Shown: positions 22,334 to 32,915 of the stretch, piece after piece
Numbering within the stretch: the first letter of the stretch is position 1
Layout: each line of letters opens with the position of its first letter
NCBI GenBank assembly: GCA_902806595.1
Contig: CADCXC010000046.1
Coordinates: 868,001-932,000, forward strand
Source of the DNA: Pyrenopolyporus hunteri
Lineage: Eukaryota; Ascomycota; Sordariomycetes; Xylariales; Hypoxylaceae
Reading direction: 5' to 3'
Length of the DNA stretch: 64,000 nucleotides
Program-made: the position numbers and the translations under genes
The notes under the pieces: generated by a model
The model's input: only the letters and a program-made list of their open reading frames with translations
Databases searched by the model: none
What the model was told of the DNA's origin: nothing

Positions 22334-23478
22334 TTAGACTCCCCAGCCAGAAACGGGGTTGTCGCCCGGAAGCTGCGAGATCCACGCCTCAGTCGGGTCA
22401 GGGTTGGCAGCAGGGATCTGGCAAATGTCCGTGTTCAAGCCTCCCGGAATATCGGGGCACGTGTCCATTCCCATGAAGCCGGCGTTGCAAGTGTCGATGA
22501 TCCTTTGAAGGGTATCCTGATCCCATCCGGAGACGAAATCAGCGTGCGAGCTGTATCCGGTCCGGTCACCGTTCGACAGCACGAACGGCTGGTTCTGACC
22601 ATCTGGGTTCCACTCGTTCTGGAACTGCAGGGTGTCGTAGTACACCTCGTAGAATAGGTGAGGGACGTGTATCCAACCCTGAGGGCAGTCAGACTTGCCG
22701 CCGTCGGTAGGGGTCGGCCACGCCATGTTGTTCTTGTAGTCGTTCAGTCCGGCTTCCGGGTTGTAACAAGACGGCATATGGATATCCTGTCGGAGAGGCG
22801 AAGCATAGCCATCGCAGTTCACGACCGGGAAACCAGCTCCTGCTCCGGCGTTGGACGGATCCTGGAGACCCGCCTTGGTGCCGTCGGAGTCGGCCGGGTA
22901 TCGAGCAATGCCGGCGTCTTGTGTGGGACAGGTCCATTGAATAGACTGGATCTCACCCTGAGCGGGGTTAAGCTGGAGGCCACCCGTTGCCGGGGGCGTC
23001 CTCTTCGTAGGGTCACCGTTCATGATCTTGAGGCCTGGTGGGAAGGCCTTGATCTCGTCGTTCGTAGCATCGAAGCTGATACACCATTAGGAACCAACCA
23101 TTCATAACAGAATTCAGAAGCTTACAAATAATAGACGTTCATGTAGAACAAGGGGACTTTCTTGAACGTGCCGTTGACGGGCGATTGGAACCACAGGTTA
23201 GGGACCCAGTAGTTACTCTTATCGTTGAGGATCTTAGCATTGGTGCAAGTAGAGCTCAGTAGCTGGTCTCCTTCGACCGTGACGCCGAAGTTGCTTCCTC
23301 CCATCACACCATGAGAGTGCGTCTGGTCCGTGCCGGGGCTTGCAATGGGGTCCATTCGGCCCTCAGTAGAGAATTGACCACCAGCATTGTTGAATCGTAG
23401 GACCGCGTACGTCCCTTGGTCCTTAGCGTTCACGCTAGCAGCCAGTGCAGCGAGGAGGTAAGAAGTTGATGCTTTCAT
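22334..23478 (-). CDS. Secreted DUF1996 domain protein
   Basis: An extracellular fungal protein of unknown molecular role. Exon 1 is 23478-23126 and exon 2 is 23075-22334, with a 50-nt intron (GTAAGC donor, ATCAG acceptor), giving 364 aa. MKASTSYLLAALAASVNA is a signal peptide. An in-frame ATG 36 nt further upstream would disrupt it, so 23478 is preferred. The DUF1996 core is clear: VLRFNNAGGQF at the start, the DQTHSHGVMGG block, the NVYY/FPPGLK join created by splicing, SYNPEAGLNDYKNNMAW-like DIHMPSCYNPEAGL, CPQGWIHVPHLFYEVYYDT, and FVSGWDQDTLQRIIDTC. Conserved Cys and His residues are kept. The short C-terminus after the domain lacks the WSC modules some relatives carry. The minus-strand gene is overlapped by an antisense 149-codon frame that is only a shadow. 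Confidence 0.9.
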
Positions 23479-25787
23479 GGTGAGTGAGATGACTGAGATA
23501 CCGCTGTAGATCACATACCTCCTTAAGGTTTACGGCGTCGAGGGACTGGATATATAATCTTCGACTCCTAATCAATTACAGGATTTCTCTCTATTCCCCG
23601 TTGATATGTACATGTTATCTAATGCCCGGAGGCTGAAACGTTCACCCTTAGGTACAGATGCTCATTAAAATCCTCATCGATCCGATTCGCAGGCCGTTAG
23701 TGGCAGTCGAATGGCGTATGCAGTCTCCCCCTCCGCCTGAAAAAGGTAGGTATTGGGAAATTGAAACTAAGTTTCCACTTCACATTTATTAGAAGTACCC
23801 TATATCGGATATAACGAGTGCCACGGACTTGCGTGTGGTGAGTAAATGAACTGTGAGGATGCGAAGGAGTACTTCCCCTTGTTAGGGGGCTGATTTGGAG
23901 CCAACGAACTTCCGAATTGAGTGCGTACTGCCCATTCCACCATACAACGCGCCCTTAATTTCCAAACGAGTCAACTCATGTCCAAAAATAGGCACTTTTT
24001 TAGAATCTTGCCCCTTTGGCTTGAAGAATTACCCAAATATGTTCGTCTGGTGGCAACTATTATTTTTTTTTTTCCCTCCTTGATGGAGAGTTGAGTGGTC
24101 GTAGGCAATTTCATGCGCAAATAGCACTGTTCACGATCATGAACCGGACATTACCATAGATTAAAATCCGACGTAGACGCCCTTGTGAAACAAGGCAAAT
24201 GCAGTATTCTACAGTCTACCGGTTTTGACGTGTCAACTGCACCTGCATAGGCTGGACCATCCCGGGAGATGGCTTCAAAATAAGATGCCTATTCGTCTTA
24301 CTACTTTATTCATCTGATATTGACCACTGTTTCATGCATCTATTTGGAGATTTCTGCAGGGTTATGGCGCCAGTGTGTTTATTTCTGGCACGCCACTCGG
24401 TTCCTCCCGCTGTATCTACTCCGATCTATGGGCCATGCATATGATGTGCACCCCGACAAGACCGTCGAGAACCTATGATGACGCGTATGCTATCTGCTAA
24501 CTCCCTAACCATTCTACAAACCCTTAATCGATTAACCCTACCAACAATAAATAATAGACTAAGAATCCCATAACTCTGTTAAAATTATGTAGAGTATCCC
24601 GGGATAGCGACTCAGTCGCCAATCGAAGTTCGCCGAAGACGCGCGCTGAAGCTAGACCCTGTCTTGACACCATAAAACAGCGGACTGTAACGGGAACGGC
24701 GAAGTATTACTTACCTAGGTAGGTGAATAGGTCTATGAGGTATGCCTCAATGTGGGACATAGGTGTAAATTAGTCATGTTGAATGAATCAGAAGTTGGGG
24801 TATCTCTCTTGACGACTACACTCTTCAGTGGTGTTACGGATGGTTATTTTAACTATTTGTCTCGTCGCCTTGTCACATCTAACTCTTTGAGTACTGTCTA
24901 CAACAAGATGATTGATTTGGGTCTCATTCGGCGAAGTTTACAAGACGTCGAGTATTATGCGCAATAATCTTCGAAGCGAGTTCGGTTTAAGTAAAAAGCC
25001 GTTGAAATTTAATATATATCTAAATCCGTCAATCCTTCTACTCGAGAGCCATCTCAACCACCAATTCTGTGACCATCGGAGACTAGACGATACGACATCT
25101 GGGGTGAGGTTTCTGCAAGAGTCTTCGAAGGAAGCCACGGTATCTTAGTATATTGGGTGGTACCAGTGGGATAACTCAAGCTCTGGACTACGACTTTAGT
25201 ACATCGATTATGCGGATGGCAACCCACGGTTTAAGTCCTTAGTATATAACACCGCAGGAACTCTACGATAATGCTTACAAACTTGCTAAGCCCCTTATGC
25301 TGTATAAGAATACATTCAACCTTTTTCACCCGGACGCGTAAGTATTAGGCATAATTCATGGATTCGACGACGCAGACACTATCACTATCGGGATGGCTGT
25401 TAGAATCACGACAACATAGCCAGAGTGCGCATAGACCCCGAAAATATGTTGGAGTAAACACTTAGCCGAGAGTTGATTTGAGATCTACCGTTGCAAATAT
25501 CAACTTCCGAAAAGCGCATCTGAGAGGTTCCCCACGCTCTTGGCTTGCTTAAAAGGGGGGGTTTGCTGTTGAACTTACTTTATCACTTGGCATACTGGTG
25601 ACGAGACCGAATCTCCAAGCATTGCGCAAAGCCTTCTTGGGACCCGGGCGGAGAACGAACCAAACGTCGCCTATAAGAGTCATAGGATTAAGGACCCCCA
25701 GTTTTCTGGTTTTCTCTATTCACCGTTCTTCCAATATTATACCTAACCTACCAAGGAACGAATCTTTGGAATAGAATAGCGTTGAAG
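23479..25787. other. Divergent intergenic region, 2.3 kb
   Basis: No gene is supported. Open frames at 24752-24967 and 24912-25148 are unlike known proteins and lack splice-linked extensions. A TACCTAGGTAGGT motif lies at 24712-24724. The two ends should hold the promoters of the DUF1996 gene and the dienelactone hydrolase. Confidence 0.55.
23551..23556 (-). promoter_or_regulatory. Putative TATA box of the DUF1996 gene
   Basis: TATATA in a TTATATATCC context on the minus strand lies about 75 nt upstream of the ATG at 23478. Confidence 0.35.
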
Positions 25788-26741
25788 ATGCTGAAGCTTA
25801 CGTCCCTGCTTGTGTGTTTGGGCACTGGCTCTTTGGCTAGCGCAGTATCGGCCAAGGAAGACTGCCCTGCCACGGGTGCCTCTATCATCGCTCATACCGG
25901 CGAACCCGTCGGAAAGGAGCAGGTGTATGAAGATAGTAAGTGCATTGGCTCAATCGTACGGCGGACAATGATTAATCGGCTTTGATATAGTCAATATGTA
26001 TGTCACAGGCAATGCCTCAGACGTAGGCGTGCTGTACTTGACGGACGTATTCGGAATTCAATTGTTGGAGAACAAATTGTTCGTTAGCATGATATCCCAC
26101 TCGCGAGCCCTCAATTAACACATTTCAAGGCTTGCCGATAGCTTTGGGCGCGCAGGCTACCTCACAGTGGCGCCGGACTTGTTCAACGGTACGCCGGCTC
26201 CGGCGGATATCGATGGACAGCCGGACTTCGACGTGGTCAAATTCCTCGAAGAACATCGTCCCGACGCTACCGATCCGATTATCACGACCGCAATCGATTT
26301 CATGCGCACCACCCTCGGCGTGAAGAAAATAGTGGCTACCGGATACTGCTTTGGTGGTCGCTATACGTTTCGTGTGTTGGCGGAAGGGAAGGGCGTCACC
26401 GCTGGTTTTGCCGCCCATCCGAGCTTGCTGGAGGACGCCGAAATTTCCGCTATCACGGGACCGGCCAGCATTGCGGCAGCAGGTTGGTGTTATCTCGTGG
26501 AGCCTACGAGTTTACCCTCTAGCTAACTTCATCTCTAGACGCAGACAGCATGACGCCCGCTGAGAGAAGATCGCAAATTGAGGCTCTGCTTCTCGAAACG
26601 GGACACCCATACTCCCTTGCGTTATACGGCGGCACCTCGCACGGGTTCGGCGTACGGGCCAACGTGTCGGACCCGAAGCAGAAATTCGGTAAGGAAGAAG
26701 CCTTCTTCCAGGCTATCAGATGGTTCAACGCGTGGGCTTAG
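25788..26741 (+). CDS. Secreted dienelactone hydrolase family protein
   Basis: An alpha/beta hydrolase of the dienelactone hydrolase family, which opens lactone rings in aromatic degradation; many fungal members have other ester substrates. Four exons are read: 25788-25935, 26009-26078, 26130-26482 and 26539-26741, giving 257 aa. MLKLTSLLVCLGTGSLASAV is a signal peptide, unusual for a cytosolic catabolic role and suggesting an exported form. After splicing the family core is restored: VLYLTDVFGIQLLENKLLADSF, YLTVAPDLFNG, GYCFGGRY with nucleophile Cys146, the D-A-D segment at about 191-193 with the triad Asp, and GTSHGFGVR with His225. The last intron has a GCTAAC branch site. All three triad positions are filled. 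The ATG at 25788 is the first in-frame ATG. Confidence 0.9.
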
Positions 26742-28561
26742 GCTGTCTGGAGTGCCCGGTTTAAGGTCGTCGTCGAACACGGCCGAGTCGGGGAGCTTAG
26801 ATCGAAGAGGTTAAATACCGATGTAAGAATCTCGAGGTAAGAATCTCGAGGTTAATGCTATGGAAAGTATATTTGAATATTCATAACTGGGGGTTACTAA
26901 TCCGGACCAACGTAAACTTGATAGAAGTTTTAGTTGCCATATTGCCAAGCTCCGAAGTACGGTATCCGCTCTACCTGGACGTATTGGCCCTACCGATGAT
27001 TCCGAAATTAAATAGTAGAAGCGAAAGCACGATATTGTAACCTTCGTGGGCGTAGCATACTCGGTGTGGACGGATTGACAATGGATTGAGAGATATAGGG
27101 TTCTATGATGCAACAAGGGCGATGATCCTTCAGGTTATAGCAGTTGGTATTCGAGTATATGAGCCAAAACTGGTAAGTATGAATACCAAGAAATGTGCCG
27201 AGTAGGCGGGGGATATTGACATTGATATATATTAACAGGTTCTTATGTGGGCATTATATATGGAGGCCGAGTCATGCCTGCGAGTATACAGTACAGATGA
27301 TAGGTAGGTAGGTATTCAAATATATTGCCAATCGCTTCCTAGGAGTTACAGACGAACGGTTTTCGGTGTACAGGGATATTTGTAAGAAGTCTCTTGTAAA
27401 TGGGAAAAGACGCGATGGGACATCGTAGACTTTGTTAATAGATGTCGAACTTGGTGGGGCGCGACTTTTTTGGAGACATTTAAGATTATCGATTAGGTAT
27501 CGATTGAGCTACCTGATTATTCGTCCGGAGTTTCGGCACTGGGTACCTGGAGCAGACCGAGGTGGGACAAGTCCACGTCATTTAAGGTGCATTGCGCGAC
27601 TGTTGGCTGGCTTGTGCGCCCCACATACGCAGGAACCAATTGGCTACTGGGGAGAAAAGTACTTGCGCAGCCCAGCCAACCACAAGCAAAAAGCAAAGTA
27701 CCCATTTAGCCAGCAGGAAGCTTGGCTGGCTACTCTGGGCCCACTTTAAACTCTTGGGGCTGCAGCTGGGCGCATCGGTGGCATCTCTCCAGCAACGCCC
27801 AGCCACATCTTTTATTTACTTGGGCCAGACTTTTGGCCCGATATCATCGAGAAATCCAGGTGGCAGGGCCAATTGCAAAATCTCTTACTGCAACTTACGC
27901 ACCGCAACTCTGAATCGTGCATTCGACCGAGTTACCAACCTCCTTTATTCTTCAAATCATTGTACCACCGAAGCGCAAAAGGGGCGAACGAAGACTTAGA
28001 ACCTGCCAACGAATCGAGTCCCTACGGACCATTCTATTCTTCCTCCCCATCTGGACTTTTCTGAGAGGGCAAAGGGCTGTTGTCCGCAGGAAAGCCATTG
28101 AACTTCTAAGTTACAATACCTATCATACCATACCGATAGCACATACCACCACCCTCATTTCTCACTTCGATCCACCTTCCCTCGCTTGCCATCACTAGCA
28201 CTTCCATTACCACCACTCGCACGATACCCACCCGCAGTTGTGCTTGCTTGAAATCTTGATCTGACAAAACAGAGAAGAAGGATAGCGATATCTTCGACGA
28301 CAGCCGGCTTTATATGCGTGTCGACGACCCGACGCTCAGCATTGCGACGACATTCCAGCGAGACGGCCGTGGGATTTTCGAGATCTATTTTGCTTGCGCA
28401 TTCCATCTCGAGATTCCCATCTACGCCTCGTGATACACCGCCACATTCCAGCGTTGCTGCCGCCCAAGTCCGTTCAACCACACCGTCGCTCCCCGGGAGG
28501 ACGGGAGTGGAGAGAGGGTAACACACCTCGGGATTATTTTTGGGACAAGTAAAGAGAAAGG
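26742..28561. other. Intergenic, 1.8 kb
   Basis: No gene is supported. It contains ATAGGTAGGTAGGTATT near 27300, a GC-rich patch with repeated GGCTGG/CCAGCC words (27600-27850), and a C-rich leader region for the Fig1 gene (28000-28550). A 151-codon minus frame over this leader is a shadow without recognisable domains. Confidence 0.5.
27602..27680. repeat. Imperfect inverted repeat of GTTGGCTGG
   Basis: GTTGGCTGGCTTGTGCGC (27602-27619) faces GCGCAGCCCAGCCAAC (27665-27680), complementary except for small mismatches. A further GGCTGGCT copy lies near 27724. This may be a small foldback, but no target-site duplication was identified. Confidence 0.45.
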
Positions 28562-29530
28562 ATGCCTGGATTTCAAGTCGGTTGGTATCGTAAGTATAAC
28601 CAGGCCTCACGTAGACGGCGCACGATCATCGGCCAAAATCATTGCTAACAAGTCACGTATCGTAGGGTTCATACCGTTCCTTGGATACCATCATGTCTTG
28701 ATGATACTAATAGCAGTCGCAATAATATTACTGTGTACGTCAACCACATTCCTCATTCTTGATTGCTACCTATATTTCCACTGTCCCATCGTCCTAACTC
28801 ATTATACTAACATTCTTGGGTTGATACAGCACTATTATTAGCAGGTTGCTCGTCGTCCTCACCGCTCATTCCCGACATTTTCCTACTCTCCATCTACTAC
28901 GAGAAGTACACGGCCGTGCCGGACACGGCGCAGGTTGACTACAACGTCAACCAGGCCATCAGCAACATCGTCGGGTCCGCGCACTTGCAGGCCCGTGTCG
29001 GCTACTTCGGCATATGTATCAACCCGGACGGAGGCTCCTGGCTCTGCAGCAACAATGCCACGGCGCTCGCTAATGAGGTGTCTGTCGATCAGGACCCGTT
29101 GAACCTCATCTGGCTGGCGAGCCAATTCAAGGATATGATCGTGTTCCCGTACCTGATCATTATCGCTATAATCTTCGCCTTCGTCTGTTTCTTGCTCCTG
29201 GCTACCTTCCCTGGCTGGCACGAGGAGGAGGATATCGAAGGCTCGGATCGCGAGGTCAAGCCGTTCCCCAGCCGACCGGTCTCTCAGGTTGCCCTGGCCA
29301 TCATCTTCATCGCGTCTATCTTTGTCCTCGTGTCGGTGCTATGGCAACATACGGCATCGGTTGCGGCGTCTATCATAGCGCAGGATTTCGGCAACGGGAG
29401 CGTCCTATCGGGAATCGGCACGAGTGCTATGGTCATGGGCTGGTTCAGTTTCACGCTCCTTATCGTCGTCACAATCGGCCTCCTCGTCATGATCTTAAGT
29501 ATAGGAGTGCTTACGGAACTAGCGGATTAG
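28562..29530 (+). CDS. fig1: Fig1-type Ca2+ regulator / membrane fusion protein
   Basis: A claudin-like four-helix membrane protein. Yeast Fig1 supports low-affinity Ca2+ influx and cell fusion during mating, and filamentous homologues act in sexual development. Three exons are read: 28562-28589, 28666-28734 and 28830-29530, giving 265 aa. The first two introns have CTAAC branch sites (GCTAAC; TACTAAC). The splices create FIPFLGYHHVLMILIAVAII followed by LLAGCSSSSPLIPDIFLL, the family's first helix and Ser-rich turn. The extracellular loop has GYFGICINPDGGSWLCSNN, the G-C-W-C claudin-type signature of Fig1. Three more hydrophobic helices follow (DMIVFPYLIIIAIIFAFVCF; VALAIIFIASIFVLVSVL; MGWFSFTLLIVVTIGLLVMI). 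The first exon is only 28 nt, and no better start exists upstream. A SUR7/PalI protein is the main alternative, but the loop motif favours Fig1. Confidence 0.87.
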
Positions 29531-31651
29531 GAGGGAAACGAGGAATGGAAAACGGCGGCATCACGGCGGGGTGTATGTACAGGAAGGGAACGACGTATAC
29601 GTGTCTGTGTGTATATGGGAAGGCCGTCTAGCCGATCAAGAGGCACGTCGATATTGGCTCAGCATCTGGGAACTGGAGTTTGCAAGACAGGGGGCTCCCG
29701 GTGAAATAATGATTTTTATGTTTTTTTTTCTCCAGTTCTCTTACCCACGCCAACGGTTTCGTCGGCTCGATTTCATTTCGGTTATGGACGAGTACGCCAA
29801 CGGCGTCCTTTTACGAACGGGGAGGAATGATTGACCGACGGGGGCACGAGGCGAGGAGTGATAACATCGACGAATACATATACGAGAGGGGCTAGTAATG
29901 ACGAAACGATTGCAGATGAAGATATCTGCAGATTTCTACGAGTCGAGACCGTTTCGCCGACGAGCTCGTATATCAGGCGCGTTTACCGCCGCGAGATAAA
30001 AGACTCCGTGCCTATACGTATTCGATTTTGTATTAGAAGAATGGGATTTTCGCGATCGGGCCTCAGTCCAGTTCATTGGTAGCAGTTCTACCACTCAAAA
30101 TGTGACCACTCAATGAATTTCACCGCAATACACTTAGTTGCATCGTGCCCGTGATGATTTACCGTGAATTTTTGGAGTTCACATAGGAGCAGCGCCAGCA
30201 ACATTTCGGTGTGGAAGGATGTCGTGAGTTGGTGTTGATAAAGTTAAAGACTAGCGGTTTGGTATTGACAGCAACAACGGGGGAGATTCAGAAAGTTTAA
30301 TAAAATAGTACAGAAATTGTCGTCCAAAATGTCCTTACTCTACGGCCCGCAGTCGACTATTCTAAAGCACAATACTAGAGAACACGAGCGTGATGCCTAT
30401 TTTGTCAACCGATGGGACAATAAAATTAGTACGGCGCTGATATGTTTAGGTTCTAAAATATTCCGAGCCGGAAAGCCGACCGTGTAAGCCTTCACAGCTA
30501 CTCTATGCTAGGGGTCACATCTTCCTCATGGCGATGCGTCGAGGCACCGCTCACAACGAAAATGGAATGGATGACATCAAAAATTACGGGAACTACGATC
30601 CACGAAGGATAATAGAAGAGGGTCGACTCCGCGCTGTGCAATGCAGGTCTCCCCCCTTAGAAGCCCTCATTCTTGAGCGAGGGCTTCTCTCCCAAGGTAA
30701 GTATGAAGAAGAAAAGGAAAAGAAAAATTCTAAGATGGTGGGAGGGAAACCAGGTATTTATATTTTTTCTATGTGGGTCTCGAAGTTGGCTCCGCAGGCA
30801 ACGCAAGGCAGGAGCGTCTTGGTTGATGTCAGGTTTTTGTATTAGATTGGTCAGTGCGGCCGTGCTAAGGGCTACGATTAGGTAGTTGACACTCACCTGC
30901 CACCCGCCAGCGCTGGGGCCTTGGGCCAACTAACTTTGCACTAACCTAAGGCAGTTGGCGGGTTACAAGTCGCCAGCTGGCCAAAGCTCCTGGCTCCTAG
31001 TATGGACCAAGAACTTTTGGAAGTGTCCCCCGCAGTCGTAGCAGGCACTGCTGTATCCATGACATCGTCAAAATGTTAAGGTAGGTACCTAACATCTTGA
31101 CCATATTTATTGCAACTAGTACCCGAATCTTTATACATCCTCTCCCCTAGAAAGTCATGAAGCGATATAAAGTCTGGTTAACTAATAACCCAAGTTTTTA
31201 CACGCATACCCAACCCCTTATTTTCCCGCAGTTCGCTTAAATACCTATTTACCTTCCTATCTAAGTACCATCACATTTCCCTAGCTGGGACGGTCCAGAC
31301 TCCCAAGCCCTTGGCGACAGAGTTTTCCTCGTTCAAAGCTCCAGCATATGAGATTTCTCTGTCATTGGTTTGAGTAAGGTAGTTCCTAAGCAAGGTTGCC
31401 AGAGGGACGCAGATGTTCAGTCAGTGCTCTACGGACGCCTAAAGGCGGTACTCGCCCCCTGCTGGTGATGGTGGTTCGTATTGTTTTCACTGCCAATGGT
31501 CTGCCTAATACCACCGTATGACCAGAGCCAAGATGCTGGGTCGATACACAGGCTCAGCTATATCTCACAAGCCCTCCCAATGTGTAATACGTGTGAGAAT
31601 CATAACATAGCATCCGCGTAAAGGGCACAGTAGCTTCATTCCATAGCAATA
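29531..31651. other. Intergenic, 2.1 kb
   Basis: No gene is supported. It contains a perfect 10-bp stem hairpin at 30659-30688 and an AAGGTAGGTACCTAA motif near 31080. Open frames up to 105 codons look like chance frames. Confidence 0.5.
30659..30688. repeat. Perfect 10-bp inverted repeat (hairpin)
   Basis: AGAAGCCCTC (30659-30668) and GAGGGCTTCT (30679-30688) are exact complements separated by 10 nt. The hairpin lies in intergenic DNA about 1.1 kb downstream of fig1, too far to be its obvious terminator. Confidence 0.7.
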
Positions 31652-32410
31652 ATGTCATCGCCATCATCCATCGTAACATCCATCCCCACCGGCGCCCTAT
31701 CACAATGGTGCCTCGTCCCCAAGGCCGGTCGCGCAACGCTATTCAGCTCTACCTGCCTGGACACCTCCCACGACGACGACGGTAACAACAACACATCCTC
31801 CTCATCCAAGGACTTCCAAGCCTTCTGCTGCAACGGCGTCATCGTCAACACCGCCCTCGACATCTACAACACCACCTCGCCCGTCCTCCCCATCCCCAAC
31901 CCCGACCCCGACCCCGCTCCCGTCCACCTCTCGGACCTGCTCTGCTGCGGCGTCTCCGGCGTGCAGACCGCCGCATTAGCGCTGACCCCCAGCCCCCGGA
32001 CCGCCTGCGCCCCGGGCACCACCGGCACGCCGCTCGCCAGCCTCGCCGCGACCAATCTGTCGCGCGCGGCGCCGTACGCAGTCACGTATTCCAGCCCCGC
32101 GCCGGAGTCCGGCGCGCCCGACGCGTCGGCGACCGTGACGAATGATTTCTGGGGGTGGGCTACGCCGTCGTACGGCGCGTCCGGCACGCCCGTGTGCTTC
32201 CTCGCCAACACGGCGGTGAGCGACGCCGGCGTCGCCGAGGTCACGGTGCCGGCGACATACGTAGGTACCCCGACGTCGGGCAGTGGTGGTCCCGACTCGA
32301 CGGGTGGGGAGGCAGCGGCTACGCCGTCTTCGGGTGCTGCTGGGATGCGGAGGGCCGGTCGCGTGTATGCGATGCTAGGGCTGATGGCCCTGGGCCTATT
32401 TCTCGTGTAG
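31652..32410 (+). CDS. Unknown Cys-containing protein with hydrophobic C-terminus
   Basis: A single-exon 252-aa frame with very GC-rich third positions, which strongly suggests real coding. I do not know a named family, though the pattern WCLVPKAGRATLFSSTCLDT, then FCCNGVIVN, LLCCGV, CAPGTTGTPLASLAATNLS looks like a recurring uncharacterised fungal protein. Ten Cys are spread as C, C, CC, CC, C, C with short spacers. The N-terminus has no signal peptide. The last 18 residues (VYAMLGLMALGLFLV) are hydrophobic after a small-residue, Gly/Ser-rich stretch and RR. That would be a GPI-like or tail-anchor signal, but a GPI route would need a signal peptide that I do not see. It converges with the permease. 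Confidence 0.75.
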   Translation: MSSPSSIVTSIPTGALSQWCLVPKAGRATLFSSTCLDTSHDDDGNNNTSSSSKDFQAFCCNGVIVNTALDIYNTTSPVLPIPNPDPDPAPVHLSDLLCCGVSGVQTAALALTPSPRTACAPGTTGTPLASLAATNLSRAAPYAVTYSSPAPESGAPDASATVTNDFWGWATPSYGASGTPVCFLANTAVSDAGVAEVTVPATYVGTPTSGSGGPDSTGGEAAATPSSGAAGMRRAGRVYAMLGLMALGLFLV

Positions 32411-32915
32411 AAATTATCTTGTGCGATTCTATATCCGGGCGTGGGGGAATGGGTTATGAGTCAAGAGCTAAGGATATATTTAATTCTTTGGATATCTAAT
32501 TTTGACATATTTATATGATTTTCATATTTTACTGCGCCGCCAAAATGGTCATTGTAATTATCTGATACTTTACTGCCACTTCCTCTCGATTTACAGATAG
32601 CAATACATTCTGAAATCGGGGGAACCACGCTTTGGCATCATTGCAATAGTAGTACATGGGAAATTCGAACTTATTCCGCGTTCGTATAGGATGAGGAACA
32701 CACAGCTTAATTGCTAGCTTGCTAACACCAAAAAATCTATTCTTGTCATCTATTTTACAATGCGTTGCTAGTATTGAACACACTGAATGATCTAGATATA
32801 GACCCGATGTCAAGCAATTCTATTCTAGGTATTAACCCAAGAATATCTTAATCCATATACCATCATAATACATCAGATAACCACATCCCCACCTCATCAT
32901 CAAAAAGGAAATTGA
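32411..32915. other. Intergenic between convergent genes
   Basis: About 500 AT-rich nt between the unknown gene (+) and the permease (-). No further feature is seen. Confidence 0.55.

Noticed and set aside
22658..23107. 149-codon plus-strand frame
   Set aside because: It lies antisense to the DUF1996 exons, starts without domain content and reflects codon bias of the true gene.
24752..25148. Two overlapping plus frames of 71 and 78 codons
   Set aside because: No family likeness, no splice-linked continuation, and AT-rich composition like the gap around them.
28155..28610. 151-codon minus-strand frame over the fig1 leader
   Set aside because: No recognisable domain, and it overlaps the first fig1 exon; the composition follows the C-rich leader.
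31864..32244. 126-codon minus-strand frame
   Set aside because: Shadow of the GC-rich gene at 31652-32410.
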